Shown: piece by piece, positions 43,315 through 54,570 of the stretch
How positions within the stretch are numbered: position 1 is the first letter of the stretch
Layout: each line of letters starts with the position of its first letter
NCBI GenBank assembly: GCA_010912705.1
Contig: POWB01000014.1
Coordinates: 55,802 to 119,801, forward strand
Reading direction: 5' to 3'
DNA: 64,000 nt
Origin: Halochromatium sp.
GTDB taxonomy: Bacteria; Pseudomonadota; Gammaproteobacteria; Chromatiales; Chromatiaceae
Notes under the pieces: model-generated
Databases searched by the model: none
What the model saw: the letters and a program-made list of their open reading frames with translations, nothing else
What the model was told of the DNA's origin: nothing
Translations under genes and position numbers: made by a program

Positions 43315-44577
43315 ATGGCTGAGCCGCTCTCTGCGCCCGAGCCTTGGCAAGACCCGCGCGCGGCGCCCTATGTGCGCATCGAGCGGGTGACCAAACGCTT
43401 CGGCGAGGTCTATGCGGTCGATGACCTGAGCCTGAATATATACCGGGGCGAGTTCTTCTCGCTGCTCGGTGGCTCTGGCTGCGGCAAGTCGACCTTGCTA
43501 CGGCTGCTGGCGGGGCTGGAGCGGCCGACCTCCGGGCGCATCTTTATCGATGGGGCCGATGTGACCAACCTACCGGCCTATGCGCGGCCGGTGAACATGA
43601 TGTTCCAGTCCTATGCGCTGTTCCCGCACATGAACGTGGAGCAGAACGTCGCCTTTGGGCTGAAGCAGGAGGGGATGCCGCGGCATCAGCGTGGCGAGCG
43701 GGTCGGGCAGATGCTCGACCTGCTGCAGATCGGTGAGCTGCGGCGGCGCAAGCCGGATCAACTCTCAGGCGGGCAGCGTCAGCGTGTCGCCTTGGCCCGA
43801 AGTCTGGCCAAGCAGCCCAAGCTGTTGCTGCTCGATGAACCCCTAGGCGCCCTGGACAAGCGCTTGCGCGAGAGCACCCAATTCGAGCTGGTCAATCTGC
43901 AGGAGCGACTCGGTATTACCTTCGTCACCGTCACCCACGATCAGGAGGAGGCGATGACCATGTCGACCCGGATCGCGGTGATGCACGCCGGCCAGATCCT
44001 GCAGGTCGACACACCGACCGCCATCTACGAATACCCCAACTGTCAGGCCGTCGCGCGCTTTATCGGCTCGGTCAATCTGTTTCCCGGCAAGGTGGTCGCA
44101 GTGGAAGGGAATCAGGTGCGCGTGGCCTCGCAGCTCGGGCCGATGATGCAGATGCAGGCCTTTCATCCATTCGCGATCGGTACGCCGGTGAGTGTCGCGG
44201 TGCGCCCGGAGAAGATGCGTCCTTGTGATCCAGGTAAGCCTGATAGCGCCGGGCGTGGAGCGAACAGGGCTCATGCTGAGGGTAGCGGTGTTGAAGTCAA
44301 TCGCCTAGAAGGAGTCGTCGAGGACATCGCCTACCTCGGCGATGTGTCGATCTATCGAGTGCGGGTGCAGGCAAGTGTGCAAGCGACGCTTGGGGCGAGT
44401 AACGATGCTAACAACGCGAATGCCGACACAGATGCCGGCTCCGAAGACAGTCCAGGCTCGGTGATCGTTGAGATGACACTCACCAACATACAGCCAAGGA
44501 CCGAGCAAGCCATGACCTGGGGACAGCCGGTGGTGATGGAATGGTCACCGACTAGCGGTGCCTTGCTGACCGACTAA
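43315..44577 (+). CDS. potG: Polyamine-type ABC transporter ATPase (PotG-like)
   Basis: Cytoplasmic ATPase of 420 residues. Walker A GGSGCGKST, signature LSGGQRQRVALARSL, Walker B LLLLDEPLGALD, and H-loop TVTHDQEEAM. The C-terminal TOBE region carries an insertion of about 50 Asn/Ala/Asp-rich residues, explaining the length over the usual 370-380. ATG 43315 has GAGG upstream. In E. coli potFGHI two permease genes follow; here the next gene is an opposite-strand pseudogene, so the transporter is incomplete in this window. Confidence 0.9.
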   Translation: MAEPLSAPEPWQDPRAAPYVRIERVTKRFGEVYAVDDLSLNIYRGEFFSLLGGSGCGKSTLLRLLAGLERPTSGRIFIDGADVTNLPAYARPVNMMFQSYALFPHMNVEQNVAFGLKQEGMPRHQRGERVGQMLDLLQIGELRRRKPDQLSGGQRQRVALARSLAKQPKLLLLDEPLGALDKRLRESTQFELVNLQERLGITFVTVTHDQEEAMTMSTRIAVMHAGQILQVDTPTAIYEYPNCQAVARFIGSVNLFPGKVVAVEGNQVRVASQLGPMMQMQAFHPFAIGTPVSVAVRPEKMRPCDPGKPDSAGRGANRAHAEGSGVEVNRLEGVVEDIAYLGDVSIYRVRVQASVQATLGASNDANNANADTDAGSEDSPGSVIVEMTLTNIQPRTEQAMTWGQPVVMEWSPTSGALLTD

Positions 44578-44595
44578 TGGCGCTCTTCAACTCTT

Positions 44596-44617
44596 GCTCA
44601 GCGGGTATCCGTTGAGC
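44596..44617 (+). terminator. Possible terminator hairpin after potG
   Basis: A nine-bp stem (one G-T pair) with a four-base loop, GCTCAGCGG-GTAT-CCGTTGAGC, 18 bases after the potG stop. No T run follows, so it may only be an mRNA-end hairpin. Confidence 0.35.
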
Positions 44618-44703
44618 GTCTATAGTGGCTATATCCAGACGTCGGGGCGAGTCTCATTATCAATACAAACATAAGGGTCTTGGGCAACTCCCGTCAAATA
44701 GCA

Positions 44704-46622
<1,919 letters not shown>

Positions 46623-46675
46623 TAACTGATAAACCTATACACCGCAGATGGGGCAGATGCGCTGGTCGCAGGGGC

Positions 46676-47035
46676 TTAACCGCGGTCCAGCAGGCTCAGC
46701 CGCGCCGAGCCGCTGGCGCAATCCAGATCCAACAGTAGCTCGCAACGCTCGGGGAGGGAGTCCACCGGCGTGGGGTCATCGGCACAGTTGCAGCCAGCGA
46801 TGATGCCGGCAAAGAAAACCCCGATTCGCGCGCGGATTTGCCCCTCATCCTCATCAACCCCTAAGATGCTGATCCTGATCGGGTCGTCGGCCACCGCGCT
46901 GGTCCGTGAAAGGCCGGCCTGGAGCACCGGGCTCAGCGCTGGATGCTGTGGTCCCAGCGCCTCTAACTCCTTGGCTAGGGTTGTATTGAATGCCGCTGTG
47001 CTCGAAGCTGCCGCGGACTGCGCTAATCTCAGCAT
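46676..47035 (-). CDS. Conserved hypothetical protein
   Basis: A 119-residue soluble protein with the proteobacterial pattern FFAGIIAGCNCADDPTPVDSLPERCEL. The family is widespread in beta- and gammaproteobacteria but I know no function. Two Cys in GCNCADD and one in ERCEL are candidates for metal or redox chemistry. ATG 47035 is chosen for the AGGG eight bases upstream; the frame is open further upstream. Confidence 0.7.
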   Translation of the reverse strand: MLRLAQSAAASSTAAFNTTLAKELEALGPQHPALSPVLQAGLSRTSAVADDPIRISILGVDEDEGQIRARIGVFFAGIIAGCNCADDPTPVDSLPERCELLLDLDCASGSARLSLLDRG

Positions 47036-47244
47036 GAGCCATGCCCTGGAGGTTTGAAAGTCAGTGCTGAGTCTAAACGAGATCGCTGCGGTCGACTCTT
47101 GGCGATTGATTTGGCCCGATCCCAAACCCGCAAACAGCTGCGGGATAGGGGTATGCTCGGGGTGCAGTCAGGGTTCTAGGAACGGCTTAATAACAACGAC
47201 AGCAAGCAAATGATCTGCGGCTTGATGTCAGTCCCCCTCTAGGT

Positions 47245-49947
47245 ATGACCATGCCGCAACGCCGCGATCAATCTTCAGCCTCGCGCTCCGCATTGCACAC
47301 GGCGGCGCTCTATGCAGTGGTCGCTGCTGGCTGGATCTTGACTTCTGATTGGCTGCTGACGCTGTTTGGCGTCCTGCCGCAAACCGTCTTGTTGTTGCAA
47401 ACGGTCAAGGGTTTAGGCTTCGTTGCGGTGACCTCGATCCTATTGTTCGTGCTTTTCCGGGCCCAGTTGCGGCGACGCGAAGAGAGTGAGCGGCGTTTCT
47501 CGACGCTGGTCGAGAACCTTCCCGGCATGGTGTATCGCTGTGAGAACGATCGCCATTGGACCATGCGCTATGTCAGCCGGGCAGCGCAAAGACTCACCGG
47601 TTATGCCCCCGCGGAACTCATCGGCAACGCTCGGACTGCCTACGCCGAGCTGATCCATCCGGACGACCGGGAGCACGTCTGGGAGGAAGTCCAACAGGCC
47701 ATCAAGGCAGACCGACCCTTCCAGGTTGAATATCGGCTCTACCGGCAGGACGGCAGCCTGATCTGGGTCTGGGAGCAGGGCTGCGCCGTGCCCGACAAGG
47801 ATCATAAGAGGGAGATCGTCCTTGAGGGGCTGATGCTCGATGTGACCGAGCGCAAGCAGGCCGAAGCCATTGCTCGAGAAGCCGCTGAACGTCTGGAGTC
47901 GGTCGGCGATAACCTGCCCGGCGGGGCCATCTATCGACTTTACCGCAATCCGAATGGCGATTACCGCTTCACCTATGCCTCACGCGGCGTCGAGCGGATA
48001 TTGGGCATCAGTCGTGAACAGATGCTGGCCGATGCAGCGTCGGTCTTTAGTCTTACCGAGGCACCTTACGATCAGTTCGTGTTTGCATCGAATGAGCGCT
48101 CTGCCTGCGATCTGAGCCTCGTTGACATGGAGTTACCGCAACGCTTGCCAGACGGGACTCGAAAGTGGATTGCGGTGCGTTCTCTGCCTTATCGATCCGC
48201 CGAGGGCGGCGTCCTCTGGGATGGAATCGTCCTTGATATCAGCGAGCGCAAGGCAGCGGAGGAGAAGCTGCGAGAGGCCGCCGCGGTGTTCGCCAACACC
48301 GCGGAAGGTGTCGTGATCACCACGCTCGATGGCGAGATCCGCGATGTCAATCAGGCCTTTGTCGATGTGACGGGCTATGGACGCGAGGAGGCGATTGGTG
48401 AAAATCCGCGCATCCTAAAGTCAGATCGGCACGAGCATGGGTTTTATCAGGCCATGTGGCAGTCATTGCAGGAGACCGGTCAATGGCGCGGGGAGATCTG
48501 GAACCGGCGCAAAGACGGGATGATTTTTCCGGAGCTGCTGACCATTAGTGCAGTGCGTGATGGCCAGGGCAAAGCGACGGGCTACGTCGGGGTCTTCACC
48601 GACATTACGCCGATCAAAGAGGCCGAAGAACGCCTGGAGTTCCTCGCCCAGCACGACGCCCTGACCGGACTGCCGAATCGACTGCTGTTGAATGCCCGCT
48701 TGCGTCATAGCATGCGCCAGGCAAAACGGCGCAACGGCAAACTGGCCCTCTTGTTCTTCGACCTCGATCGCTTCAAGCACATCAATGACAGCTTAGGCCA
48801 TACGGCGGGCGATCAACTGCTGCAGCAGTTCGCCAAGCGCCTGACCGAGAGCCTGCGTACCGGTGATACCGTCGCGCGCATCAGTGGCGATGAGTTCATC
48901 GTCCTGCTCGAGGGGGTCGACAGCTCAGCGGCCATTGCCGCAATCGTGCACAAGTTGATTGAAGCCCTGAAGCCCCCGGTGATCATCGACGGCAGCCAGG
49001 TCGGAGCGACCGCCAGTATTGGTATCAGTCTGTACCCGGATGATGGCGACACCGAAGCGATGCTGTTGCGCAACGCCGATGCGGCCATGTACCGCGCCAA
49101 AGAAGAGGGTGGGAACAGCTATCAGTTCTACACCGCGGAGATGACGGCAGCGGCCTTCGAGCAGGTCTTTCTCGACAATGCCCTGCGCGATGCCCTCGAC
49201 AACCACGAGTTTCGGCTGGTCTATCAGCCGCTGGTCGACCTGTCGTCGCGTCGGCTGATTGGTGTCGAGGCCTTGCTGCGATGGGATCATCCGCAGCAGG
49301 GCACGATTGCGCCTGCCAGGTTCATTCACATCGCTGAGCAGAATGGTCTGATCCGGGAGATCGGGCGTTGGGTCTTGCGCAGCGCTTGCGAGCAGGGCGT
49401 GCGCTGGCTAAACAAAGGCTTTGATCTCGGCATCGTTGCGGTGAATGTCGCTGGCCGGCAGATCCATGATCGCGCCTTCGTCGCCGACGTGGAGCGCATC
49501 CTGACCGACACGGGTCTGCCGCCGCATTGCCTCGACCTCGAGGTGAGCGAGAATTTTGTGATGCGTCGCGCTGACCTTGGCGTGGGACGGCTCAAGGCCT
49601 TGCGCATGCAAGGTGTCGGCATTGCGATCGACGACTTTGGCACCGGCTATTCGTCACTCAGCCGGCTCAAACGGCTGCCGATCACCAAGCTCAAGATCGA
49701 CCAAAGCTTCGTGCGCGATATTCCTGATGATCCCAATGACATGGCGCTTTGCGATGCGGTGATCGCGATTAGCCGATCGCTGGATCTCGCCGTCATCGCC
49801 GAGGGCGTGGAGACTGAAGCACAGGCGGCCTTTTTGCTCGAGAAGGGCTGTGGCGTCGCCCAAGGCTATCTCTTTAGCCGTCCGGTCTCGCCGGATGAGA
49901 TTGAGCGTCTTTTTGCGGTCCACCGTCCTGCGTCTGAGTCGATCTGA
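47245..49947 (+). CDS. Membrane PAS-GGDEF-EAL protein (c-di-GMP turnover)
   Basis: A 900-residue signalling protein. Two N-terminal membrane helices (about 17-37 and 50-72) leave almost no periplasmic loop. Three PAS/PAC units (about 85-205, 215-330 and 340-460) precede GGDEF (about 470-630) and EAL (about 640-895). The cyclase motif reads SGDEF with RxxD (RTGD) five residues before, so activity is uncertain. The phosphodiesterase site looks complete: EALLRW, DDFGTGYSS and KIDQSFV. The net effect is probably c-di-GMP breakdown. Neighbouring genes are unrelated. Confidence 0.92.
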   Translation: MTMPQRRDQSSASRSALHTAALYAVVAAGWILTSDWLLTLFGVLPQTVLLLQTVKGLGFVAVTSILLFVLFRAQLRRREESERRFSTLVENLPGMVYRCENDRHWTMRYVSRAAQRLTGYAPAELIGNARTAYAELIHPDDREHVWEEVQQAIKADRPFQVEYRLYRQDGSLIWVWEQGCAVPDKDHKREIVLEGLMLDVTERKQAEAIAREAAERLESVGDNLPGGAIYRLYRNPNGDYRFTYASRGVERILGISREQMLADAASVFSLTEAPYDQFVFASNERSACDLSLVDMELPQRLPDGTRKWIAVRSLPYRSAEGGVLWDGIVLDISERKAAEEKLREAAAVFANTAEGVVITTLDGEIRDVNQAFVDVTGYGREEAIGENPRILKSDRHEHGFYQAMWQSLQETGQWRGEIWNRRKDGMIFPELLTISAVRDGQGKATGYVGVFTDITPIKEAEERLEFLAQHDALTGLPNRLLLNARLRHSMRQAKRRNGKLALLFFDLDRFKHINDSLGHTAGDQLLQQFAKRLTESLRTGDTVARISGDEFIVLLEGVDSSAAIAAIVHKLIEALKPPVIIDGSQVGATASIGISLYPDDGDTEAMLLRNADAAMYRAKEEGGNSYQFYTAEMTAAAFEQVFLDNALRDALDNHEFRLVYQPLVDLSSRRLIGVEALLRWDHPQQGTIAPARFIHIAEQNGLIREIGRWVLRSACEQGVRWLNKGFDLGIVAVNVAGRQIHDRAFVADVERILTDTGLPPHCLDLEVSENFVMRRADLGVGRLKALRMQGVGIAIDDFGTGYSSLSRLKRLPITKLKIDQSFVRDIPDDPNDMALCDAVIAISRSLDLAVIAEGVETEAQAAFLLEKGCGVAQGYLFSRPVSPDEIERLFAVHRPASESI

Positions 49948-49968
49948 AGCGAGACGATCACAAGGACT

Positions 49969-50937
49969 CTAATCCTCCGCGGCAGGCCGATCCGGCTTTT
50001 CGTCTTGCTCCAAGTAGTGCGCGACGATCTCATCGCTGTCTTGCAAGCCCTGGTGAGTGGCGAGGTAGACATCCACCCAGCGCAGCAAATTGGGCGCATC
50101 CGGGCGCACGGCGATGCAGATGTCGCTGGTGCTACGGAGCTGGGGATCGACGGCGACATGAATGGCGGTCGATGGGTTTCGGCGCATGTAGTAGGCAATC
50201 TGCAGGCCGCCATTGACGCCGCCGAAGATCTCGTTATTGCGCACCGCCTGCATTAGCGCTGTCAGGCTGGTGTAGGTCTCGATCTGAAAGTCGGCAAACT
50301 CTCGCTCCAGGAGGCTTTGGTAGATACTGCCCTCCACCACGCCGAAGCGCAGCGAATCGATGCCGGCGAGCCGCCCGATCTCATGCAATGCTTCGATGTC
50401 GTGGTCACGCTTGAGTCTGGCGAGCGCCTTGCGATTGAAGAACACACGCCCGCTCTGGTCGATGTACGGGCGAGAGAAATAGACCTGCAGCGCACGCTCA
50501 ACGCCGCTGCTAAGGAATGAAATGCCAAGGTCGGCCTGTTTCCCGCCGACCTGGTCGACGACCGCGTCGTAGGTTGCCGCGCTGCGCAGGAACTCGATCT
50601 CGACACCGAGCTTGTCGGCCAGGTCGCGCGCCAGGTCGGCCTCGGCGCCTGCTGGGCTACCGTCCTTGGCGGTCATGATCATCGGCGGCACGTCCTTGTC
50701 CAGGATCGCTACCCTTATCACACCCGCATTGAGGATGCGCTGGATATCGGGGAAAGCCGAGTCGGCGGCCAGGGTTGGCAGTGCAGCGGCCAGGCCGATC
50801 AGGATCAGGCAAATACCGATGAGAGGGCGCCGCATGAGGCGATGCCGGACCCGGCTGGTCATGGGCCGGCTCGTGCCTTCCCCTGCGAGGCCTGGCATCT
50901 TGCGCAAAGCGGCATGAGTGCGAGTGCGGAGATTCAT
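49969..50937 (-). CDS. Periplasmic solute-binding protein, amino-acid type (PBP2)
   Basis: A 322-residue protein with a basic N terminus and a hydrophobic segment (about 37-57, ending TLAADS), then a family 3-like binding fold: VIRVAILDKDVPPM, DLARDLADKLGVEIEF, LGISFLSSGVERA and FGVVEGSIYQ. Its start overlaps the stop of the symporter gene by four bases (ATGA), so the two are co-translated. This is unusual, because such binding proteins normally serve ABC transporters and none is here. Confidence 0.85.
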   Translation of the reverse strand: MNLRTRTHAALRKMPGLAGEGTSRPMTSRVRHRLMRRPLIGICLILIGLAAALPTLAADSAFPDIQRILNAGVIRVAILDKDVPPMIMTAKDGSPAGAEADLARDLADKLGVEIEFLRSAATYDAVVDQVGGKQADLGISFLSSGVERALQVYFSRPYIDQSGRVFFNRKALARLKRDHDIEALHEIGRLAGIDSLRFGVVEGSIYQSLLEREFADFQIETYTSLTALMQAVRNNEIFGGVNGGLQIAYYMRRNPSTAIHVAVDPQLRSTSDICIAVRPDAPNLLRWVDVYLATHQGLQDSDEIVAHYLEQDEKPDRPAAED

Positions 50938-52211
50938 GCGGCGCCATCCGGATGATGGGGGTGAGCGGGATCTGCCGGCGTTTCGGGCTTCTCCTTGCCG
51001 CGGCGGGCGGCCATCACGGTCAGCGTGATATTGGCCTGCAGACTGGTCACGGTGCGCACCGGTCCGATTAGATTATCGGTCGTCGACAGCACGACCAAGG
51101 CCATCGAGGTCGGGATGCCAACGGCCCCGAGGATGGGCGCCACGGTCGGGATCAGCACCGGACCGCCGCCAACGGCTGTGGCGCCAGCGATGATCGAGCC
51201 GATAGCGATGACTGCATAATCCTGCAGGGCAAGGTCAATCACATAGATTTGCGCCAGATACATGGTCAAGAATGACAACAGGAAGACCGCGCCGTGCTGA
51301 TTGGCGAAGATACCGAACGGGATGACCAGGTCTGGAACGCGGCGATCGACGCCGTAGTCCTGCTCCAGCATGTCGAGCGTGGCCGGCAGTGCGACGATCG
51401 GGTTGTTGGTCATGAAGGCCAGCATGTTGGGATTGCTCAGCTTGGCCAGGGTAGGCAGTAAAGGCCCGCGCACGGCGCGCCAGAACAGGACCATCAGGAT
51501 CAGCATCAGAATGGCGCCACCGATGTAGAAGTCGATGACGAATTTGGTCAGGGCCAAGAGGGTTTCGGCGTCGATCTCGGCGACCACACCGGCGATGAAG
51601 AGCAGCAGTCCCGGCGCCAGGATGATGATGCCCCAGCGATAGAGCTGCATGAAGACATCGTAGATCGCTTGGACCAGTCCGAGTGCCTGGTCTGCCTCGT
51701 GCGTATGGATGGTGCCGATGGCGAGGCCGATGCAAACACTGAGAAAGACGATGGCCATGACATCGTTGCTGCTCAGGGCCTCGAACACGTTGGTTGGGAC
51801 CACCTGCAGCAGAAAGCCAAGGATTCCGCCGTCGGCCTTGGCCTCGGGTGGGGAGGCGGTGATCAAGGCGCCGATGCTCTCCTGGGCAACCGGGCTGAGA
51901 TTGCTGCCCGGCTGTAGAATCAATGCGCTGCCCATGCCGATCACACAGGGGATGATCAGCCCGAGCGCATACAGGAGAGCCATGTTCTTGAAGATGGGCC
52001 GAGTGTTGACGTCGCGCAGCAGGCCGGCGATGCCGTTGATGATCGCGGTGATCAGGATTGGCAGCAGGCACATCGAGAGGAAGGCGATGTACAGGCTGCC
52101 GATCGGGAAGACTGCGACGCCGATCGGGCTTGCGAACAGGCCGATTAGGAAACCGGCGATGACCGCGGCAAGCACTGTCTTGGGGTCGAGTAGGAGCTTT
52201 TTAAGCGTCAT
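50934..52211 (-). CDS. Dicarboxylate/amino acid:cation symporter (DAACS family)
   Basis: Inner-membrane secondary transporter of about 425 residues with eight or more helices. It has the re-entrant and binding region VALPATLDMLEQDYGVDRRVPDLVIPFG and the C-terminal AVGGGPVLIPTVAPIL, as in the glutamate/dicarboxylate carriers GltP and DctA. ATG 52211 gives the usual short N terminus; further in-frame Met codons upstream have no ribosome site. The substrate is probably a dicarboxylate or acidic amino acid. Confidence 0.88.
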   Translation of the reverse strand: MTLKKLLLDPKTVLAAVIAGFLIGLFASPIGVAVFPIGSLYIAFLSMCLLPILITAIINGIAGLLRDVNTRPIFKNMALLYALGLIIPCVIGMGSALILQPGSNLSPVAQESIGALITASPPEAKADGGILGFLLQVVPTNVFEALSSNDVMAIVFLSVCIGLAIGTIHTHEADQALGLVQAIYDVFMQLYRWGIIILAPGLLLFIAGVVAEIDAETLLALTKFVIDFYIGGAILMLILMVLFWRAVRGPLLPTLAKLSNPNMLAFMTNNPIVALPATLDMLEQDYGVDRRVPDLVIPFGIFANQHGAVFLLSFLTMYLAQIYVIDLALQDYAVIAIGSIIAGATAVGGGPVLIPTVAPILGAVGIPTSMALVVLSTTDNLIGPVRTVTSLQANITLTVMAARRGKEKPETPADPAHPHHPDGAA

Positions 52212-52514
52212 GCTGAATGCGGTATTGCGATGCGAAAGATCCGCGTGCATAGGACAGACGAAAGGTTCATTGAACCCTGTCCTAAGGAATAACAGTGACA
52301 TCCTACGCGGGTTGTCGGCTGTAAGCTATGGAAGATGATCAGGTTCGCGTCGCCAAGCTGATACTGAGTGCGGCCGGCGCAAGCGATCCAGCAACTAGTG
52401 GAGCGATGGGTCTGCATTCGATTGATCGATTGATCGCCTGATCAGCCTGTCTGACGTTTACCCACCCACAGGGTGGTCAGGCTCCGTTAGCGAGCACTGC
52501 TTCCCATGATCACC

Positions 52515-53804
52515 TCACAAGGCCCAACGTAGACCAATAGTGAGCACGTTCCCGGTACCACTGCCATCCGCTGTCAGCGAACGGTCGTCGCGCAGGTTGG
52601 CATACAGTACCCGATCGAAGTCCTGCAACGCGTAGCGCAGCCCCAGGACAGCAAACTTGACCCGGTAGTCACCCGCCAGCGGTTGGTCCCCATCCGGTCG
52701 CAGCCAGTTCCAGCCACCGGTGAGCCACCACTTGCCCCCTAGCCGGTGTTGTCCATAAAGTTCCCAGCCAACGCCATCGAAATAGTTCCCTTGATCGGTA
52801 GTCATCTGATTTTGCAGCCGTGCCACGACGGTCGCCAAGTACCAGTCATCATCGAACCAACGCGCACCAAGGGCTAGGGCTGTGGCATTACCATCGAGAC
52901 CGCGTGATCGAAGCACAGGGTCTTGATCGTTGCGCACCTGCGCGTGGTTATAGGCGATACCGAGCGAAAAGTCGGTGCTCGTCACCAGCAAGGCGCTGAG
53001 TCCCAGCCCGTGACCATAACGCTGGCCGTCGATCTGCGGGATTGGCTCGCCATCCTGCAGTTGTAGGTTGAGCTGAAAAGGCTCCAACCCCCATCGCTCC
53101 GGCAGGAAGTCAACCATCAGCCGAGTTTGAAAGGCGTTGTCGGCGCGACCGGTGCCGGTGTATCCGCCATCCGTTCCAGCATTATAGGTGCCCGCGGCCT
53201 TGCCTCCCGTCCCAAAGAAACGATCTGTGAAGCTGGTTACCTTGTAATAGGTCGACCAAGTCTTGCCAAAGACGACAAAGAGATTTGGTGATTCATAGCC
53301 AGCGTATAGGAGACGCCGAAAGAAGGTGTCGCCGCGACCCCCATCTGGATCTTCGGCATTGCCGCCACCGTTGAAGAGGGTCTTGACCTCGTCGAGCAGG
53401 TTGAAGCCGGCCTCACCGCGGGCGAAGATCCACTTGCCGGGCAGGAACTGGTAGCGACCATCAATACCGAGACGGGATCCACCGTCGCTGAAGCCATGCT
53501 GTGTGTCAGAGCCGCGGTAACGCACCCGCAGGCTTCCGTAGACCTTGGCGTGATTGGGCTCCTTGCGTTGAACGGCCGGCAACGTCTCGGTGGCTTCTTG
53601 CTGACGGATCGTCAGTGGGTCTTCTTCGGATGACTGCTCACGTGTGCGCGCTTCTAAATCTGCGCCCGTGTCGGAGACCGCTTTCTGTTCAGATGAATGG
53701 GCAAGCGGTGCCCATGCGGCAGTATTGCCAAGGATCAGGACGACAACGAGATAGAAAAAGGTGCCTAACTGCTTCAGTCCTGTTAAGGTTTTTGTGAAAA
53801 ACAT
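52515..53804 (-). CDS. Outer-membrane porin
   Basis: A 429-residue barrel protein. The signal peptide has a hydrophobic core at about 15-30, followed by a charged Gln/Glu-rich linker (about 40-80). The barrel starts KVYGSLRVRYRG and includes SRLGIDGRYQF and FVVFGKTWSTYY, as in general Gram-negative porins. The chain ends TIGLRWAL, with Leu instead of the usual terminal Phe or Trp. Solute preference is unknown. Transcribed alone. Confidence 0.85.
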   Translation of the reverse strand: MFFTKTLTGLKQLGTFFYLVVVLILGNTAAWAPLAHSSEQKAVSDTGADLEARTREQSSEEDPLTIRQQEATETLPAVQRKEPNHAKVYGSLRVRYRGSDTQHGFSDGGSRLGIDGRYQFLPGKWIFARGEAGFNLLDEVKTLFNGGGNAEDPDGGRGDTFFRRLLYAGYESPNLFVVFGKTWSTYYKVTSFTDRFFGTGGKAAGTYNAGTDGGYTGTGRADNAFQTRLMVDFLPERWGLEPFQLNLQLQDGEPIPQIDGQRYGHGLGLSALLVTSTDFSLGIAYNHAQVRNDQDPVLRSRGLDGNATALALGARWFDDDWYLATVVARLQNQMTTDQGNYFDGVGWELYGQHRLGGKWWLTGGWNWLRPDGDQPLAGDYRVKFAVLGLRYALQDFDRVLYANLRDDRSLTADGSGTGNVLTIGLRWAL

Positions 53805-53922
53805 TTAGGATCAGTTGGCTATGAGTTCAAGTAAGTCTGGCGCCCATCAAGTCCAACAAACAGTTGCTTTCATTTTCACGAAAAACCATGGGCTTGCATC
53901 AGGATGCAATTCGCCACCCTAA

Positions 53923-54555
53923 TTAGGTTCCGTCGATAAGCCCAGATTCAGACGCGCTAGCCCAATGCTCCCGATGCACGTAGCTGCTCCAACAGATGCC
54001 CAGCACGCCGACCCGCTCGCCCGCGCGGTTGCGGATGGGCGCGTAGCCGGACAGCCAGCTGCCCCATTGATCGGTATAGACCGCATTCTCGGCGATCGGG
54101 CCATCCAGTGTGCTGAAGTGGGTAGCGAGCTGCTCTCCCGGCTCGTCGTAGACCTCACCTAGCGCGGCGAGATTCGTCGGATCATCCTCGGCATCAACCA
54201 CAAAGACGATCCCACCATCCGCGTCCGCCCGCATACTATAGACCTCGCCGATGTCCGAGGCCGTGTCGCGGATGCGCTGCAGGCTCTGTTTGACCTGCAG
54301 ATAGTCGGGCGCGGCCATGCCGGCCGCGATCGAGATTCTGGCGTGCAGATCGCCATCGATGCTCAGGGCACCGACCTGCGCGAGGTCGAGCAGTCGCTGT
54401 TGGAGATCATCCTGGACCTGATTGCGTGCCACCTGCAGCAGCGTCAGCGTGGTCAGGGCCGAGACGAAGAGCGCAATGCCGAAGAACAGAAGGGTCAGGC
54501 GCGCTTGTAGGCCGAGTGTGCGACCTCGGCTTGCCACTGTGATCGGCTGAGGCAT
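53923..54555 (-). CDS. Membrane-anchored Cache-like sensor domain without output domain
   Basis: 210 residues: one membrane helix (about 18-45, LTLLFFGIALFVSALTTLTLL) and a periplasmic Cache-like domain with IGEVYSMRADADGGIVFVVD and SGYAPIRNRAGERVGVLGI. In sensors of this type, VGVLGI is normally followed by a second helix and a kinase, GGDEF or chemotaxis domain. Here the chain ends about 25 residues later in an unrelated tail, so the gene looks truncated or frameshifted. It lies 16 bases from the patatin autotransporter gene and may share its transcript. Confidence 0.65.
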   Translation of the reverse strand: MPQPITVASRGRTLGLQARLTLLFFGIALFVSALTTLTLLQVARNQVQDDLQQRLLDLAQVGALSIDGDLHARISIAAGMAAPDYLQVKQSLQRIRDTASDIGEVYSMRADADGGIVFVVDAEDDPTNLAALGEVYDEPGEQLATHFSTLDGPIAENAVYTDQWGSWLSGYAPIRNRAGERVGVLGICWSSYVHREHWASASESGLIDGT

Positions 54556-54570
54556 GGTGGAAGATGATCC

